Positions 16,811 to 26,356 are shown, numbered from the stretch's first letter. The stretch: 64,000 nt of DNA from G963676655 sp963676655 (GCA_963676655.2 CAXXKX010000002.1:1550001-1614000); one strand, 5' to 3'. Numbers and translations are program-made. Notes: a model not told the origin generated them from the sequence alone.

Positions 16811-17725
16811 TTACCTCATAAACAGGCTGGTTGACAAATAACGTTCCCCTGTATCGGGCAGCACTGTAACGATATTTCCGCCCATTCTCGAGGCGATTTC
16901 CGCTGCGGCAAACGCGTTGGCTCCGCCGCTGATCCCGCAGAGAATGCCCTCGTCAGTCGCGAGTTTCCGGGCCATTTCACAAGCATCTTTGTCTGAAACG
17001 GTAATAATATCGTCAATCAGTGACATGTCCATTATTTCCGGGATAAATCCGGCCCCGATGCCCTGAATGCCGTGGCGTCCCGGCGCGCAGCCGGACATCA
17101 CGGAAGAACTGTCGGGTTCCACTGCTATTATTTTAACATGCGGATTGCATGATTTCAAGTAGGAACCTGTTCCTATCAGAGTGCCGCCGGTGCCGACTCC
17201 GGCTATAAATGCGTCAACCTGACCATCGGTCTCGTCCCAGATTTCCGGGCCGGTGTGCTCGGCATGGGCCTGAACGTTTGCCGGATTATTGAATTGCTGC
17301 GGCATGAACGCGTTAGGATTTTCTCTGATGATTTCTTCCGCTTTCTGAATCGCGCCGCACATGCCGAGATGGTCTGGCGTGATAATTATTTCCGCGCCAA
17401 GATACTGCATCAGGGTACGGCGTTCGATCGACATGCCTTCAGGCATCGTGATGATCAGACGGTACTTTCTGGCGGCCGCGACCATGGCCAGGCCGAGACC
17501 GGTGTTGCCGCTGGTCGGTTCAACGATGATGCCGCCGGGTTTGAGTTTGCCTTCGCGTTCGGCGGCGTCGATCATCGAAACCGCGATACGGTCCTTGATG
17601 CTTGAAGTAGGGTTAAAAAACTCAAGTTTAGCCAGGACAACCGCATCCTTGTTGGAAGAAATACCGTTTATTTGAACCAGGGGTGTATTACCCACGGTTT
17701 CAGTTATATTTTTAAACCAACTCAT
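16811..17725 (-). CDS. cysK: Cysteine synthase A
   Basis: O-acetylserine sulfhydrylase of 304 residues. The PLP lysine is in NPTSSIKDRIAVSMI, the substrate loop is PTSGNTGLGLAM, GVGTGGTLIGTG is the phosphate-binding loop, and the C-terminal end is GERYLSTSLF. The start overlaps the stop of the upstream Rrf2 regulator by four bases (ATGA). In Bacillus, CysK binds the Rrf2 regulator CymR to signal cysteine status. The gene arrangement here suggests a similar partnership, which is inference. Confidence 0.95.
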   Translation of the reverse strand: MSWFKNITETVGNTPLVQINGISSNKDAVVLAKLEFFNPTSSIKDRIAVSMIDAAEREGKLKPGGIIVEPTSGNTGLGLAMVAAARKYRLIITMPEGMSIERRTLMQYLGAEIIITPDHLGMCGAIQKAEEIIRENPNAFMPQQFNNPANVQAHAEHTGPEIWDETDGQVDAFIAGVGTGGTLIGTGSYLKSCNPHVKIIAVEPDSSSVMSGCAPGRHGIQGIGAGFIPEIMDMSLIDDIITVSDKDACEMARKLATDEGILCGISGGANAFAAAEIASRMGGNIVTVLPDTGERYLSTSLFMR

Positions 17726-18153
17726 ATTACATACTCCTGTTTGCTTTTATTCAAACCTATAATTTCTTTCAGGGTTAAACGACTGGCTTCGATAGTGAAC
17801 TGTCCGGCCAAACTGTGCCATGCCGCGATAGTACTGGCGTAAATAGAGCCGGCGATGCGTCCCCCTTCAGCTTCCGGGTCGGAGAAGTCGACCTTGCCTT
17901 CGAATGCTTCAATCACGTCCAGCATGCAAATATCTTCCGGCGGGGCATTTAGAATGTAGCCGCCGTTACAGCCTCGGGTCGCTTTTACCAGTTTGTGTTT
18001 ACGCAGAACCAGCATAAGCTGCTGGAGATAAACTTCCGAGATATTCTGCCGTTTGGCAATAGACCAGCCTTTGACGGCTTTGCCGTTGGTGCCTTCGATT
18101 GCCAATTGCAAAAGTATCCTTAATCCACAACGTGTTTTTGATGGAATGTTCAT
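17722..18153 (-). CDS. Rrf2-family regulator, CymR-like
   Basis: This 143-residue winged-helix protein starts MNIPSKTRCGLRILLQLA. A recognition helix follows (IAKRQNISEVYLQQLMLVLRK), then the wing TRGCNGGYILN. The cluster-binding Cys triad of IscR (positions ~92-104) is absent (that part reads EGKVDFSDPEAEGG), so it is not a typical Fe-S IscR and fits the CymR/sulfur-control branch better. It is embedded in the sulfate-assimilation operon and overlaps cysK by four bases. The probable target is the operon promoter at 23413-23449. A single wing Cys could sense redox state, but that is speculative. Confidence 0.88.
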   Translation of the reverse strand: MNIPSKTRCGLRILLQLAIEGTNGKAVKGWSIAKRQNISEVYLQQLMLVLRKHKLVKATRGCNGGYILNAPPEDICMLDVIEAFEGKVDFSDPEAEGGRIAGSIYASTIAAWHSLAGQFTIEASRLTLKEIIGLNKSKQEYVI

Positions 18154-18168
18154 AATACGCCTTTCTCG

Positions 18169-19719
18169 TTAAAGGGCATTGGCGGCCACGCTTTCCTCTA
18201 CCATTGCTCTGATTTTTGCCGGGATTTCAGCTGTCGGCATAAATACTTCATTAGTTGTGCCGAGCGGATCGGTGGCTTGCCGGGTGTAAATTGTGCCGAC
18301 TTCCTCAAGTTTATCATTCAATTTCTTTTTGCTGCCCTGGACTCCGATTTTAGCGGCCGGGTGGGCCGCGCAGGAATTTGGACAACCGGAGATGCGCAGG
18401 CCTTTGACGATCCGGGGAAATGATTCCGCCTGCTTTTCCTGGTCTTCGTTGAACAAGTCGTCAAGTTCAGCCGCAACACCATTTGCAATGCCTAGAGCGT
18501 CAAGAATGCCTATTTTGCACACAGTACAGCCGATGCAGGACACGATATGACCTTTGAATGATGCTCCGGTTAAATCGATATCCTGAAGTTCCTGACATAG
18601 AATACGATAAATTTCCGGCAGAGCCGCTTTCCGTACTTTCGGCATCAGCAGATCCTGGGTCCTGGTCAATCTGAAACAGGGAGCTGCTCCGTATTTTGTC
18701 AAAGCCGCTAACTGGCGCAGTTGCTGAGAGCTCAGGTTGCCGCCCGGTACATAAAGACAGACTGAGACAATATCTTCACCCAGCAATGTCGGGGTAACTG
18801 CCTTTTTTACCCATAATGAGAAGCCTGATACTTCCGGCGTGCTGCCGGTATATTCAGCAATTTCCGAGGCTGTGGTATCCGGAATACATTTCGGGGCGGT
18901 CTTAGCCGCTTCTTGATAATAATTGAGAAACAGCTTGCGGAACTCTTCATGGCCGAATCTTTTGACAATAAACCTGATTCTCGCCTGGTTGCGGTTGCCG
19001 CGGTCGCCGTGATCAAAAAACAGGTTGGTCATGGCCAGAGTACAGCGGATGATCTGATCCTGTGGGATAAAATCAAACAGCTTTACTGCGACCGCGCTTT
19101 CGCGTCCCATCCCGCCGCCGCCGTAGACCCGGAATCCGGGCTCACCTGATTCATTGCGGATTGCGACAAATCCTAGATCCTGAACCTGAGCCATCAGGTC
19201 GTCGTATTCACCGGAGGCAAAGCCGATTTTCAGTTTCCGGGGCAGGCCATAGGCCGGTTCATAGTTGAACATGTGCTTCCACAGGGCGTCGGCATAAGGC
19301 TGAACGTCGAAGCATTCATCCGGGTTGACGCCTGAGGTTTCAGACACCAGGATATTACGGATGGTGTTGCCGCCGCCGCCTTTGAACGGCAGGCCGATTT
19401 CCGCCGATCTTGACGTGACATTGCAAATATGCCCGGCGTCAATGCCGTGGATCTGGATGTCCTGACGCGTCGTCAGGTGGGCGAATCCGGCGTCAACTTC
19501 ATCCATAATATCGGCAATGCCGTAAAGTTTTTCGGCGGTGATAAAACCGCCGTTCACTCTGATGCGGGTCATGAAAAGATCATCCCGCTGCGGATAAATA
19601 CCCAATGGTGCGGTTTCGTGTTTGAGTGTGTTCTGATTGATTTGTCCGGTTATGTAGTCGGCGATACTGGTGCGGAGCGCCAATTCCTGCTGAGCTGCTT
19701 TATTGCTTACTTGATTCAC
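18169..19719 (-). CDS. Ferredoxin-dependent sulfite/nitrite reductase
   Basis: This 516-residue siroheme/[4Fe-4S] enzyme fits six-electron reduction of sulfite to sulfide. The first half has TRQDIQIHGI and GLPFKGGGGNTIRNI. The cluster-binding cysteines are in SCIGCTVCKIG and SGCPNSCAAHPAAKIG. Position between cysN (77 bases upstream) and the Rrf2/cysK pair argues for sulfite over nitrite. There is no flavoprotein (CysJ) gene, so ferredoxin is the likely donor. It could be annotated as sir or nirA; context favours sulfite. Confidence 0.9.
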   Translation of the reverse strand: MNQVSNKAAQQELALRTSIADYITGQINQNTLKHETAPLGIYPQRDDLFMTRIRVNGGFITAEKLYGIADIMDEVDAGFAHLTTRQDIQIHGIDAGHICNVTSRSAEIGLPFKGGGGNTIRNILVSETSGVNPDECFDVQPYADALWKHMFNYEPAYGLPRKLKIGFASGEYDDLMAQVQDLGFVAIRNESGEPGFRVYGGGGMGRESAVAVKLFDFIPQDQIIRCTLAMTNLFFDHGDRGNRNQARIRFIVKRFGHEEFRKLFLNYYQEAAKTAPKCIPDTTASEIAEYTGSTPEVSGFSLWVKKAVTPTLLGEDIVSVCLYVPGGNLSSQQLRQLAALTKYGAAPCFRLTRTQDLLMPKVRKAALPEIYRILCQELQDIDLTGASFKGHIVSCIGCTVCKIGILDALGIANGVAAELDDLFNEDQEKQAESFPRIVKGLRISGCPNSCAAHPAAKIGVQGSKKKLNDKLEEVGTIYTRQATDPLGTTNEVFMPTAEIPAKIRAMVEESVAANAL

Positions 19720-19796
19720 TTTGAAAACCTTTCTTAAGAGGGTTCGAATTCGATCGATAACAATAACTTATTTTATAATTAAGGATTGTCAAATCG

Positions 19797-21653
19797 TCAA
19801 ATGCAATAATCCGGAATAACTTTCTTGCTGGACAGTTCTTTCAGGATTGCCTTCAGGCTGTCTTCCGCTTGCGGTTTTTCCGCCAGTTCAACATCCGGAT
19901 GATGTTTTTTCAAGTTCGATTCCCCGACAGATACAATCAACAGCTCGTTCGGATAATTCAATATCCGCAACTGCTCCAGATCATAATCATTGATGTCATC
20001 CACCGCTGAAATAAAAATCATTCCCGCATCGGTAAGGATTCGCGCCAGTTCTCCCAGACGGCGAACATGTTCACCATGTTCAAGGATGCTGTTGCCAAGA
20101 TCGGCGTCAAGTCCGCCAAGCAGGTTTGACGCGCCCAGATAATAAGCATTCATGTTGATCCTGAACAGTTCACGTTCCAGTTGTTTGGCGATATCCCGCT
20201 GATTAGAACCGTTTTTGCCGGTGACGATAATTGCTTTGCCGCGATGCCGGTTCCGAACAACCCGGTCTAACGGCGAAACCAGACCGGTGTCCCATTCGTG
20301 TTCCCGTTTTTCGACATGTTCCTGTAAAAGGTTGCTGTGCCGTTCCCGGGAGTTGTCTGAGTCAATATCATCCGACAGGCCGTCGACGATCATGCCGGCG
20401 CCGACTGTGACGTTTGAAATGGGATCAATCAGTATGAAACTGCCGGTATTCCGGTTTCTGGAGTACGGATCATAGAATATCGGCAAAGTCGTGGCAATGG
20501 TCAATTGTCCGATCTCATTCAGGGCCAGCTCTTCGGATTCGCTTTGCTCCAGAGTGTTTACGTCGATCTTGTACTCTATCGAATCAACGACCGCTTTTAC
20601 CTGATGCGAGCAATGCCGGATGACATACCGCCCTCCGGTAATCGCGGCTTTTTCACTCATCCAGATGACCAGCGCCTGAAAACGGTTATGAACCCGGGGG
20701 AGATTGTCCGAATGAACGATCATGTCGCCGCTGCTGATGTCGATCTCATCTTCCAGTGTCAGGGTGACTGCCTGAGGAGAGAATGCCTCATCCAGGTCGC
20801 CGTCCGCGGTTACGATCCTTTTTACGGTTGACTGTCGCCGTGAAGGCAGTGCGGTAATCCTGTCTCCTTTACGGATTACGCCTGATATAACGGTGCCGGC
20901 AAAACCGCGGAAATCAAGGTTCGGGCGGTTCACATATTGAACCGGAAATCTGAAATCAGCAAAGTTACGGTCGGTGGTAACGTCTACTTCTTCCAGTACC
21001 TGCAGCAATGGTTTGCCTTTATACCACGGGGTTTTATCCGACTTGTCCACGACATTGTCGCCTTTCAAGGCGGATACCGGAATGAATTTGACGTCAGGAA
21101 AGTTCATGCCGGAAACGAATTCCGAGAAATCGCTCCTGATGGTTTCAAAAACTTCCTGAGAAAAATCAACCAGGTCCATTTTGTTGACCGCAACAACCAG
21201 ATGTTTGATTCCGAGCAGGGAAACAATAAACGCGTGACGCCGCGTCTGGGTGATAACTCCGTAACGGGCGTCTATCAGGATGATTGCCAGATCGGCGGTA
21301 GAGGCTCCGGTGGCCATGTTTCGGGTGTATTGTTCGTGTCCGGGCGTATCGGCAATGATGAATTTACGCTTCGGAGTTGAAAAGTAGCGGTAGGCTACGT
21401 CAATAGTTATGCCTTGTTCTCTTTCGGCTTTCAATCCGTCAAGAAGCATCGAGTAATCAATTTCCTCTTCGCCGGTGTTGCCGCTGTTTTTGCTGTCTTG
21501 CTTGAGAGCTCCCAGCTGGTCCTCAAAAATCAACTTAGAATCATAGAGCATTCTGCCGATCAAGGTCGACTTGCCGTCGTCCACCGAGCCGCAAGTCAGG
21601 AATCTCAGCAGATCCTTGTTCTCGTGTTCATTCAAGTATTTGTTAATATCCAT
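19797..21653 (-). CDS. cysN: Sulfate adenylyltransferase large subunit with degenerate APS-kinase tail
   Basis: Residues 1-~440 form an EF-Tu-like GTPase: GSVDDGKSTLIG (P-loop), DTPGHEQYTRNM (G3), AVNKMDLVD (G4), then two beta-barrel domains. It couples GTP hydrolysis to APS formation by CysD. Residues ~473-618 align with APS kinase (CysC), but the ATP loop that should read GxxGxGKS reads GKNGSNQRD, so the catalytic Lys-Ser is missing. The DGDN motif is altered as well (LDADLGNS). The tail probably cannot phosphorylate APS. This fits the CysH downstream chemistry, which uses APS directly. The length matches CysNC fusions. Confidence 0.92.
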   Translation of the reverse strand: MDINKYLNEHENKDLLRFLTCGSVDDGKSTLIGRMLYDSKLIFEDQLGALKQDSKNSGNTGEEEIDYSMLLDGLKAEREQGITIDVAYRYFSTPKRKFIIADTPGHEQYTRNMATGASTADLAIILIDARYGVITQTRRHAFIVSLLGIKHLVVAVNKMDLVDFSQEVFETIRSDFSEFVSGMNFPDVKFIPVSALKGDNVVDKSDKTPWYKGKPLLQVLEEVDVTTDRNFADFRFPVQYVNRPNLDFRGFAGTVISGVIRKGDRITALPSRRQSTVKRIVTADGDLDEAFSPQAVTLTLEDEIDISSGDMIVHSDNLPRVHNRFQALVIWMSEKAAITGGRYVIRHCSHQVKAVVDSIEYKIDVNTLEQSESEELALNEIGQLTIATTLPIFYDPYSRNRNTGSFILIDPISNVTVGAGMIVDGLSDDIDSDNSRERHSNLLQEHVEKREHEWDTGLVSPLDRVVRNRHRGKAIIVTGKNGSNQRDIAKQLERELFRINMNAYYLGASNLLGGLDADLGNSILEHGEHVRRLGELARILTDAGMIFISAVDDINDYDLEQLRILNYPNELLIVSVGESNLKKHHPDVELAEKPQAEDSLKAILKELSSKKVIPDYCI

Positions 21654-21703
21654 TATCTGTTTTTCCTGTATATTTTTTACAATCTATCTGTGGTGGAATT
21701 TTC

Positions 21704-22615
21704 TTAAAAGTAACCTTCACGTTTCTTTTGTTCCATCGAGGAGTCTCCATCGTGGTCGATTACCCGGGTGGAGCGTTCGCTGACCCGGCTCTGGAGCATC
21801 TCTGCTACTATTTCCTCAACGGTGACGGCGGATGATTCAACCGCACCGGTCAGCGGATAACAGCCCAGAGTCCGGAACCGGACCATTTTCATTTGCGGTT
21901 TTTCGCCCGGATTAAGGCGCATGCGGTCGTCATCCACCATGATCCATTGTCCGTCACGTTCCACTACCGGCCGTTCTTTGGCGAAGTATAGCGGGACGAT
22001 TGGAATATTTTCCAGCCTGATGTACTGCCAGATATCGGTTTCGGTCCAGTTTGACAGCGGAAAGACCCTGACGCTTTCCCCTGAATTGATGCGTCCGTTG
22101 AACAGGGTCCAGAGTTCCGGGCGCTGATTTTTGGGGTCCCATTGGTGATGCCGGTCACGGAACGAGAAAACCCGTTCTTTGGCGCGGGATTTTTCTTCGT
22201 CGCGTCGGGCGCCGCCGAACGCCAGATCGAATCTGTGTTTATCCAGCGCGGCCAGCAATGCCTGGGTTTTCATAATATCGGTATATTTGCGGCTGCCGTA
22301 ATCGAAAGGATTGACGCCCGCCGCTTTGCCTTCGACATTATGATGCACGATCAGGTCCAGATTGTTGTCACTGCAGAACTGATCCCGGAATTCGATCATC
22401 TCCCGGAATTTCCAGGTCGAATCGATATGCAGCAGCTTAAAGGGCAGGCGGCCCGGATAAAACGCTTTTATCGCCAGTCGCACCAGGACGGATGAGTCCT
22501 TGCCGATTGAGTAAAGTAAAATCGGATTGTCCACCTGTGAAACTGCTTCACGAAATATATTGATACTTTCAGCTTCAAGCTGTTTTAGTTGGCTTAATTG
22601 ATATTTGTTCATCAT
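21704..22615 (-). CDS. cysD: Sulfate adenylyltransferase small subunit
   Basis: This 303-residue ATP-pyrophosphatase-fold subunit makes APS from ATP and sulfate with CysN. Motifs are SIGKDSSVLVRLA (PP-loop), HIDSTWKFREMIEFRD, FGGARRDEEKSRAKER and FSFRDRHHQWDPKNQRPELW. The ATG at 22615 lies inside the 3' end of cysH (41-base overlap), with GAGGAT just upstream. A second ATG at 22612 is equally good. cysN follows after 50 bases. Confidence 0.95.
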   Translation of the reverse strand: MMNKYQLSQLKQLEAESINIFREAVSQVDNPILLYSIGKDSSVLVRLAIKAFYPGRLPFKLLHIDSTWKFREMIEFRDQFCSDNNLDLIVHHNVEGKAAGVNPFDYGSRKYTDIMKTQALLAALDKHRFDLAFGGARRDEEKSRAKERVFSFRDRHHQWDPKNQRPELWTLFNGRINSGESVRVFPLSNWTETDIWQYIRLENIPIVPLYFAKERPVVERDGQWIMVDDDRMRLNPGEKPQMKMVRFRTLGCYPLTGAVESSAVTVEEIVAEMLQSRVSERSTRVIDHDGDSSMEQKKREGYF

Positions 22616-23363
22616 TATCCTCTATATTTAAATCTTTTGTTCTGATAAATTTACCGTTAACTAAATGCAGTCCGCATTCTTTTTGTTCGGGTTCCTCCCA
22701 CCACCAGCGTCCGGCCCGGACATCTTCGCCCGGTTTGACGGCTCTGGTGCAGCAGGCGCAGCCGATACTGGGAAATCCCCGGTCGTGCAGCTTGTTGTAT
22801 GGAACGTCATGTTCTTTGATGTAGCTCCAGACATCCTCTTCCGTCCAGTCGACCAGCGGATTGAACTTCGGCATTCGGTGCGCCCCGTCCCAGTCGACCT
22901 CGGTAAAGTCTTCACGGGTGACTGATTGTTCGCGACGCAAGCCGCAAATCCAGGCTGAATAATCCGCCAGCGCCCTTTTCAGAGGCTCAAGCTTACGCAC
23001 CTGACAACATCGTTTGCGTAATGCCACGCTTTTGCGGAACAGGTTGACGCTGTTTTCATTGACCATTTCTTCGACTTCTTTCCGGTCCGGTGTGTAAAGC
23101 TTTATTTTTATACCGTATTTTTTCTCGGTTTCGGTAATCAGTTCATAGCTTTCGTTGTAGAGACGGCCGGTGTCCAGGGTAAAGATCGGGATGTCCAGTT
23201 TTAAACTGACGATCAGATCGGTGATTACTTGATCCTCCGCTCCCAGTGAGCTGGCGAAAACCACCCGTTCGAGAAAATTGTTGACGGCGGCTCCCAGAAT
23301 AGTCTCCGCGTTTTTGTTTTTTAATCGTTTTTGCAATTCTATTGTGTCTGTATATGCACTCAC
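22575..23363 (-). CDS. cysH: APS reductase (CysH, [4Fe-4S] type)
   Basis: This 262-residue thioredoxin-dependent reductase turns APS into sulfite. The cluster cysteines are visible as adjacent Cys119-Cys120 (KRCCQVRK) and the pair in GCACCTRAV (202, 205), which mark APS rather than PAPS reductases. The catalytic Cys is in KECGLH (230). SSLGAEDQVI and TLDTGRLY form the nucleotide site. The start is taken as GTG at 23363 (AAAGGAAAAG upstream). Extending to an ATG at 23471 adds 36 unconserved residues and would run over the promoter. It is the first gene of the sulfur operon. Confidence 0.93.
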   Translation of the reverse strand: MSAYTDTIELQKRLKNKNAETILGAAVNNFLERVVFASSLGAEDQVITDLIVSLKLDIPIFTLDTGRLYNESYELITETEKKYGIKIKLYTPDRKEVEEMVNENSVNLFRKSVALRKRCCQVRKLEPLKRALADYSAWICGLRREQSVTREDFTEVDWDGAHRMPKFNPLVDWTEEDVWSYIKEHDVPYNKLHDRGFPSIGCACCTRAVKPGEDVRAGRWWWEEPEQKECGLHLVNGKFIRTKDLNIEDNDEQISIKPTKTA

Positions 23364-23412
23364 TTTTCTTTTCCTTTGTCTGCTTGGGATTTGATAAATA
23401 TTATTTTTATCG

Positions 23413-23449
23413 TCGGGTATAATATACAATATAATACTTAATTTGTAAA
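23413..23449 (-). promoter_or_regulatory. Sulfur-operon promoter with overlapping palindrome
   Basis: On the minus strand TTTACA (23449-23444) and TATATT (23426-23421) are 17 bases apart. A 21-bp imperfect palindrome, GTATAATAT-ACA-ATATAATAC (23417-23437), covers the -10 and spacer. A repressor bound there would block transcription, and the operon's Rrf2 protein is the natural candidate (inference). Confidence 0.5.
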
Positions 23450-23631
23450 GTATTAGTTTTAAAATAATCAAAAAATAGTTTTAATATGCTTGCTTATAGT
23501 AGATTATGTTTTTAATATAATATATTACTAATATGATAATAATTAAACAAAAAATGCTTTAGGGGGTTGCGTAAACAGGAATGAGTCAGTATTATAATAC
23601 TAAGGAGTTAAATAAAAAAAGGACTGTAGAG

Positions 23632-25797
23632 ATGGTTAAGCGGTTAGTCATAATCCTGTTTACAGTCTTTTGTTTACAAAATACGATAATCCGGAGTGGA
23701 GAGATCATGCATAAATATACAAATCATCTGGTTAAAGAGAAAAGTCCTTATTTGCAGCAGCACGCGCACAACCCGGTCGACTGGTATCCCTGGGGCAAAG
23801 CTGCTTTCGAGAAAGCGAAAAAGGAGGATAAACCGATTTTCCTGTCAATCGGATATGCGACGTGTCACTGGTGCCATGTCATGGAACGTGAATCGTTTGA
23901 AAATGAAGACGTGGCAAAATTGATGAATAAAGTTTTTGTCAATATCAAAGTGGACCGGGAGGAACATCCCGATATAGACACTGTGTACATGAAAGTCTGC
24001 ATGATGTTGATCGAGAACGGCGGCTGGCCGTTGACAATTATCATGACGCCGGATCAGAAACCTTTTTACGCGGCTACTTATATTCCTCGTGAAAGTCGTT
24101 TTGGACGCATGGGAATGCTGGAACTGGTTCCCCGGATTGAACAGGTCTGGAAAAGCAACCGGGCGCAACTTGAACACTCTGCCGAAGAAATTGCAAAGGC
24201 GCTGCAAAATGATTCGACGAAATCCGTCAGTTCCGACTTAGCCATGAATTCGCTTGCGCAAAAGGCGTATCAAGCTTTGGCCGCGGCGTTTGATCCGGTC
24301 AATGGCAGTTTTGGCGGCGCACCCAAGTTCCCCAGTCCGCCGAAAATGAGCTTCCTGTTGCGCTACTGGCGGCGAACCGGAGACGAAAAAGCATTGCGGA
24401 TGGTTGAATTTACGTTGCGCAAGATCAGGCATGGCGGGATTTACGACCATATCGGTTTCGGGGTTCATCGTTACGCGACTGATGCGGCATGGTTGCTGCC
24501 GCACTTTGAAAAAATGCTCTATAACCAGGCTATGCTGGCCGAAACTTACGTCGAGGCATATCAGGCCACCCGCAGCAAGGAATATAAAACTGTCGCGCGG
24601 GAAATATACACCTATGTTTTACGCGATATGACCTCTCCTGACGGTGTTTTTTATGCGGCGGAGGATGCCGACAGCGAAGGTGAGGAAGGCAAGTTTTACG
24701 TATGGAGTTTCGCCGAACTCGAACAGCTGCTTGACAAGCGTGAAATTACTTTGGTCGAACAGGTATATAACGTCAAGGCCACCGGTAATTTTCATGATGA
24801 GTCGACCCGGGAATTGACCGGGAAAAATATTCCGCATTTAAATAGGCCGCTGGACCAGATTGCCGCCGAACTAAAGATCGGTCTGCCTGAACTGCGACAT
24901 CAGCTTGAACAGATTCGGGAAAAATTATTCAAGGCTCGTGAAAAACGGATTCATCCGTTAAAAGATACTAAAGTTCTCACCGATTGGAATGGTATGATGA
25001 TCGGTTCGCTGGCTTATGCGGCGCGGGTGTTTGATTCAACCGAATATTTGCATTCAGCTGAACGCGCGGCCGATTTTATCCTGAAACACCTGGTTGACCG
25101 TCAAGGCAGACTTTATCACCGGTGGATGGATGGCGAAGCGGCGATTGATGGTAAACTGGAGGATTACGCCCAGATGATTCAAGGACTGCTGGCTTTATAT
25201 GAAACTTCATTCAAGGTCAAATACCTTGACGCGGCCTTGGGCTTGAACTCGGTTGTTATCAAGCATTTTGCAGATAATAAGCATGGCGGTTTCTTTATGA
25301 CGCCTGATTTTGGCCACAAGTTACTGGTCAGGCCCCAAACGATATACGGCGGCGCTATACCGTCCGGTAATGCGGTTATGGTTATGAATTTGATTAAACT
25401 CGGGCGCTTAACCGGAAATCCGGAATACGAGCAGAGAGCTGACGGCATAATCAGAGCCTACGGCAGTATGATTGCCGGGAACCCGGCTGAATTTGCGGAA
25501 CTTATGAATGCGATGCTGTTTATCGAAGGACCGGCCTATGAGATAGTAATTTCGGGCAACCAGGAAAATGATGAAACCCAAAAAGTAATTCAAACGATCA
25601 ATCAACTTTATCTGCCGGAAAAAGTTGTGGTTTTGCGTCCGGAACATGATTATCAGGAAATTGTAAAAATTGCGCCATATGTCGGCTCGCAAATAATGAT
25701 CGATGGAAAAACGACGGTTTATATCTGCCGCAATACAGCTTGTGAAAAACCTCTGGTTGGAATCGGCAATTTAAAAAATCATCCTCTTTTTAAATAA
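23632..25797 (+). CDS. YyaL/DUF255 thioredoxin-fold protein
   Basis: The N-terminal thioredoxin-like domain (NPVDWYPWGKAAFEKAKKED, with the redox motif YATCHWCHVM) is followed by a ~450-residue (alpha/alpha)6-barrel half resembling N-acylglucosamine 2-epimerase folds (FGGAPKFPSPPKM, YDHIGFGVHRYATD, HFEKMLYNQAML, LTDWNGMMIGSLA). The cellular role of this widespread family is poorly known. The start is uncertain: 23632 (after AAAGGACT) gives a signal-like N-terminus (VKRLVIILFTVF), 23707 (after GGAGAG) gives the usual cytoplasmic start, and 23581 is also open. It is divergent from the sulfur operon. Confidence 0.88.
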   Translation: MVKRLVIILFTVFCLQNTIIRSGEIMHKYTNHLVKEKSPYLQQHAHNPVDWYPWGKAAFEKAKKEDKPIFLSIGYATCHWCHVMERESFENEDVAKLMNKVFVNIKVDREEHPDIDTVYMKVCMMLIENGGWPLTIIMTPDQKPFYAATYIPRESRFGRMGMLELVPRIEQVWKSNRAQLEHSAEEIAKALQNDSTKSVSSDLAMNSLAQKAYQALAAAFDPVNGSFGGAPKFPSPPKMSFLLRYWRRTGDEKALRMVEFTLRKIRHGGIYDHIGFGVHRYATDAAWLLPHFEKMLYNQAMLAETYVEAYQATRSKEYKTVAREIYTYVLRDMTSPDGVFYAAEDADSEGEEGKFYVWSFAELEQLLDKREITLVEQVYNVKATGNFHDESTRELTGKNIPHLNRPLDQIAAELKIGLPELRHQLEQIREKLFKAREKRIHPLKDTKVLTDWNGMMIGSLAYAARVFDSTEYLHSAERAADFILKHLVDRQGRLYHRWMDGEAAIDGKLEDYAQMIQGLLALYETSFKVKYLDAALGLNSVVIKHFADNKHGGFFMTPDFGHKLLVRPQTIYGGAIPSGNAVMVMNLIKLGRLTGNPEYEQRADGIIRAYGSMIAGNPAEFAELMNAMLFIEGPAYEIVISGNQENDETQKVIQTINQLYLPEKVVVLRPEHDYQEIVKIAPYVGSQIMIDGKTTVYICRNTACEKPLVGIGNLKNHPLFK

Positions 25798-25984
25798 AGT
25801 GGAGATAAAAAAGTAAATATAACTCCCTGAAACGCGAAAAGAAAAAAATATTTTTCAGTGTACTTCGTACTGCGGTTAAAGAATTAATGGAATTATTTTG
25901 TCGCAGAACATTGATATATCCTGTTGACGTGGTCTATTAGATTATGCCGCATGTCCTTACGCAACTAACTTAAAGGAGAGAAAC

Positions 25985-26356
25985 ATGGTAAAAAGAAGTA
26001 AAGTGCCTGAAAGCATTTACGAGGTTCCTGAAAACGGTTTACAATTGGCTCAGGTATTCAGTTTAAAATGTCTGGTGGACTATTCTCCGGGGGCGGTTGT
26101 CAGCAGGATTATCCAGGAAACCGAAGGTGGTAATATTACAATCTTTGCCTTTGCCGACGGGCAGGGCTTGAGCGAACACTCTGCCCCGCATGACGCGGTT
26201 GTTCAAGTTCTGGACGGAACTGTCGAAGTTACAATTGATGGAGTTTCGCATGAATTGTCGAAGGGCAGGATTATCATTATGCCGGCTAATGTCCCGCACG
26301 CGCTAAGGGCGGTCACCAGATTCAAGATGATTCTGACAATGATCCGTAAAGACTAA
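25985..26356 (+). CDS. Small cupin-domain protein
   Basis: This 123-residue single-domain cupin has motif 1 as GQGLSEHSAPHDAVVQVLDGTVEV and motif 2 as MPANVPHALRA. Candidate metal ligands are the two His in motif 1, one Glu replaced by Asp, and His in motif 2. RBS: AAAGGAGAG eight bases before the ATG. It stands alone between the YyaL gene and repeats. The substrate cannot be told. Such small cupins often bind small effectors or protect against toxic metabolites. Confidence 0.85.
   Translation: MVKRSKVPESIYEVPENGLQLAQVFSLKCLVDYSPGAVVSRIIQETEGGNITIFAFADGQGLSEHSAPHDAVVQVLDGTVEVTIDGVSHELSKGRIIIMPANVPHALRAVTRFKMILTMIRKD

Noticed and set aside
23364..23471. N-terminal extension of cysH
   Set aside because: It would overlap the predicted promoter and operator, and the GTG at 23363 has an RBS and gives the normal family N-terminus.
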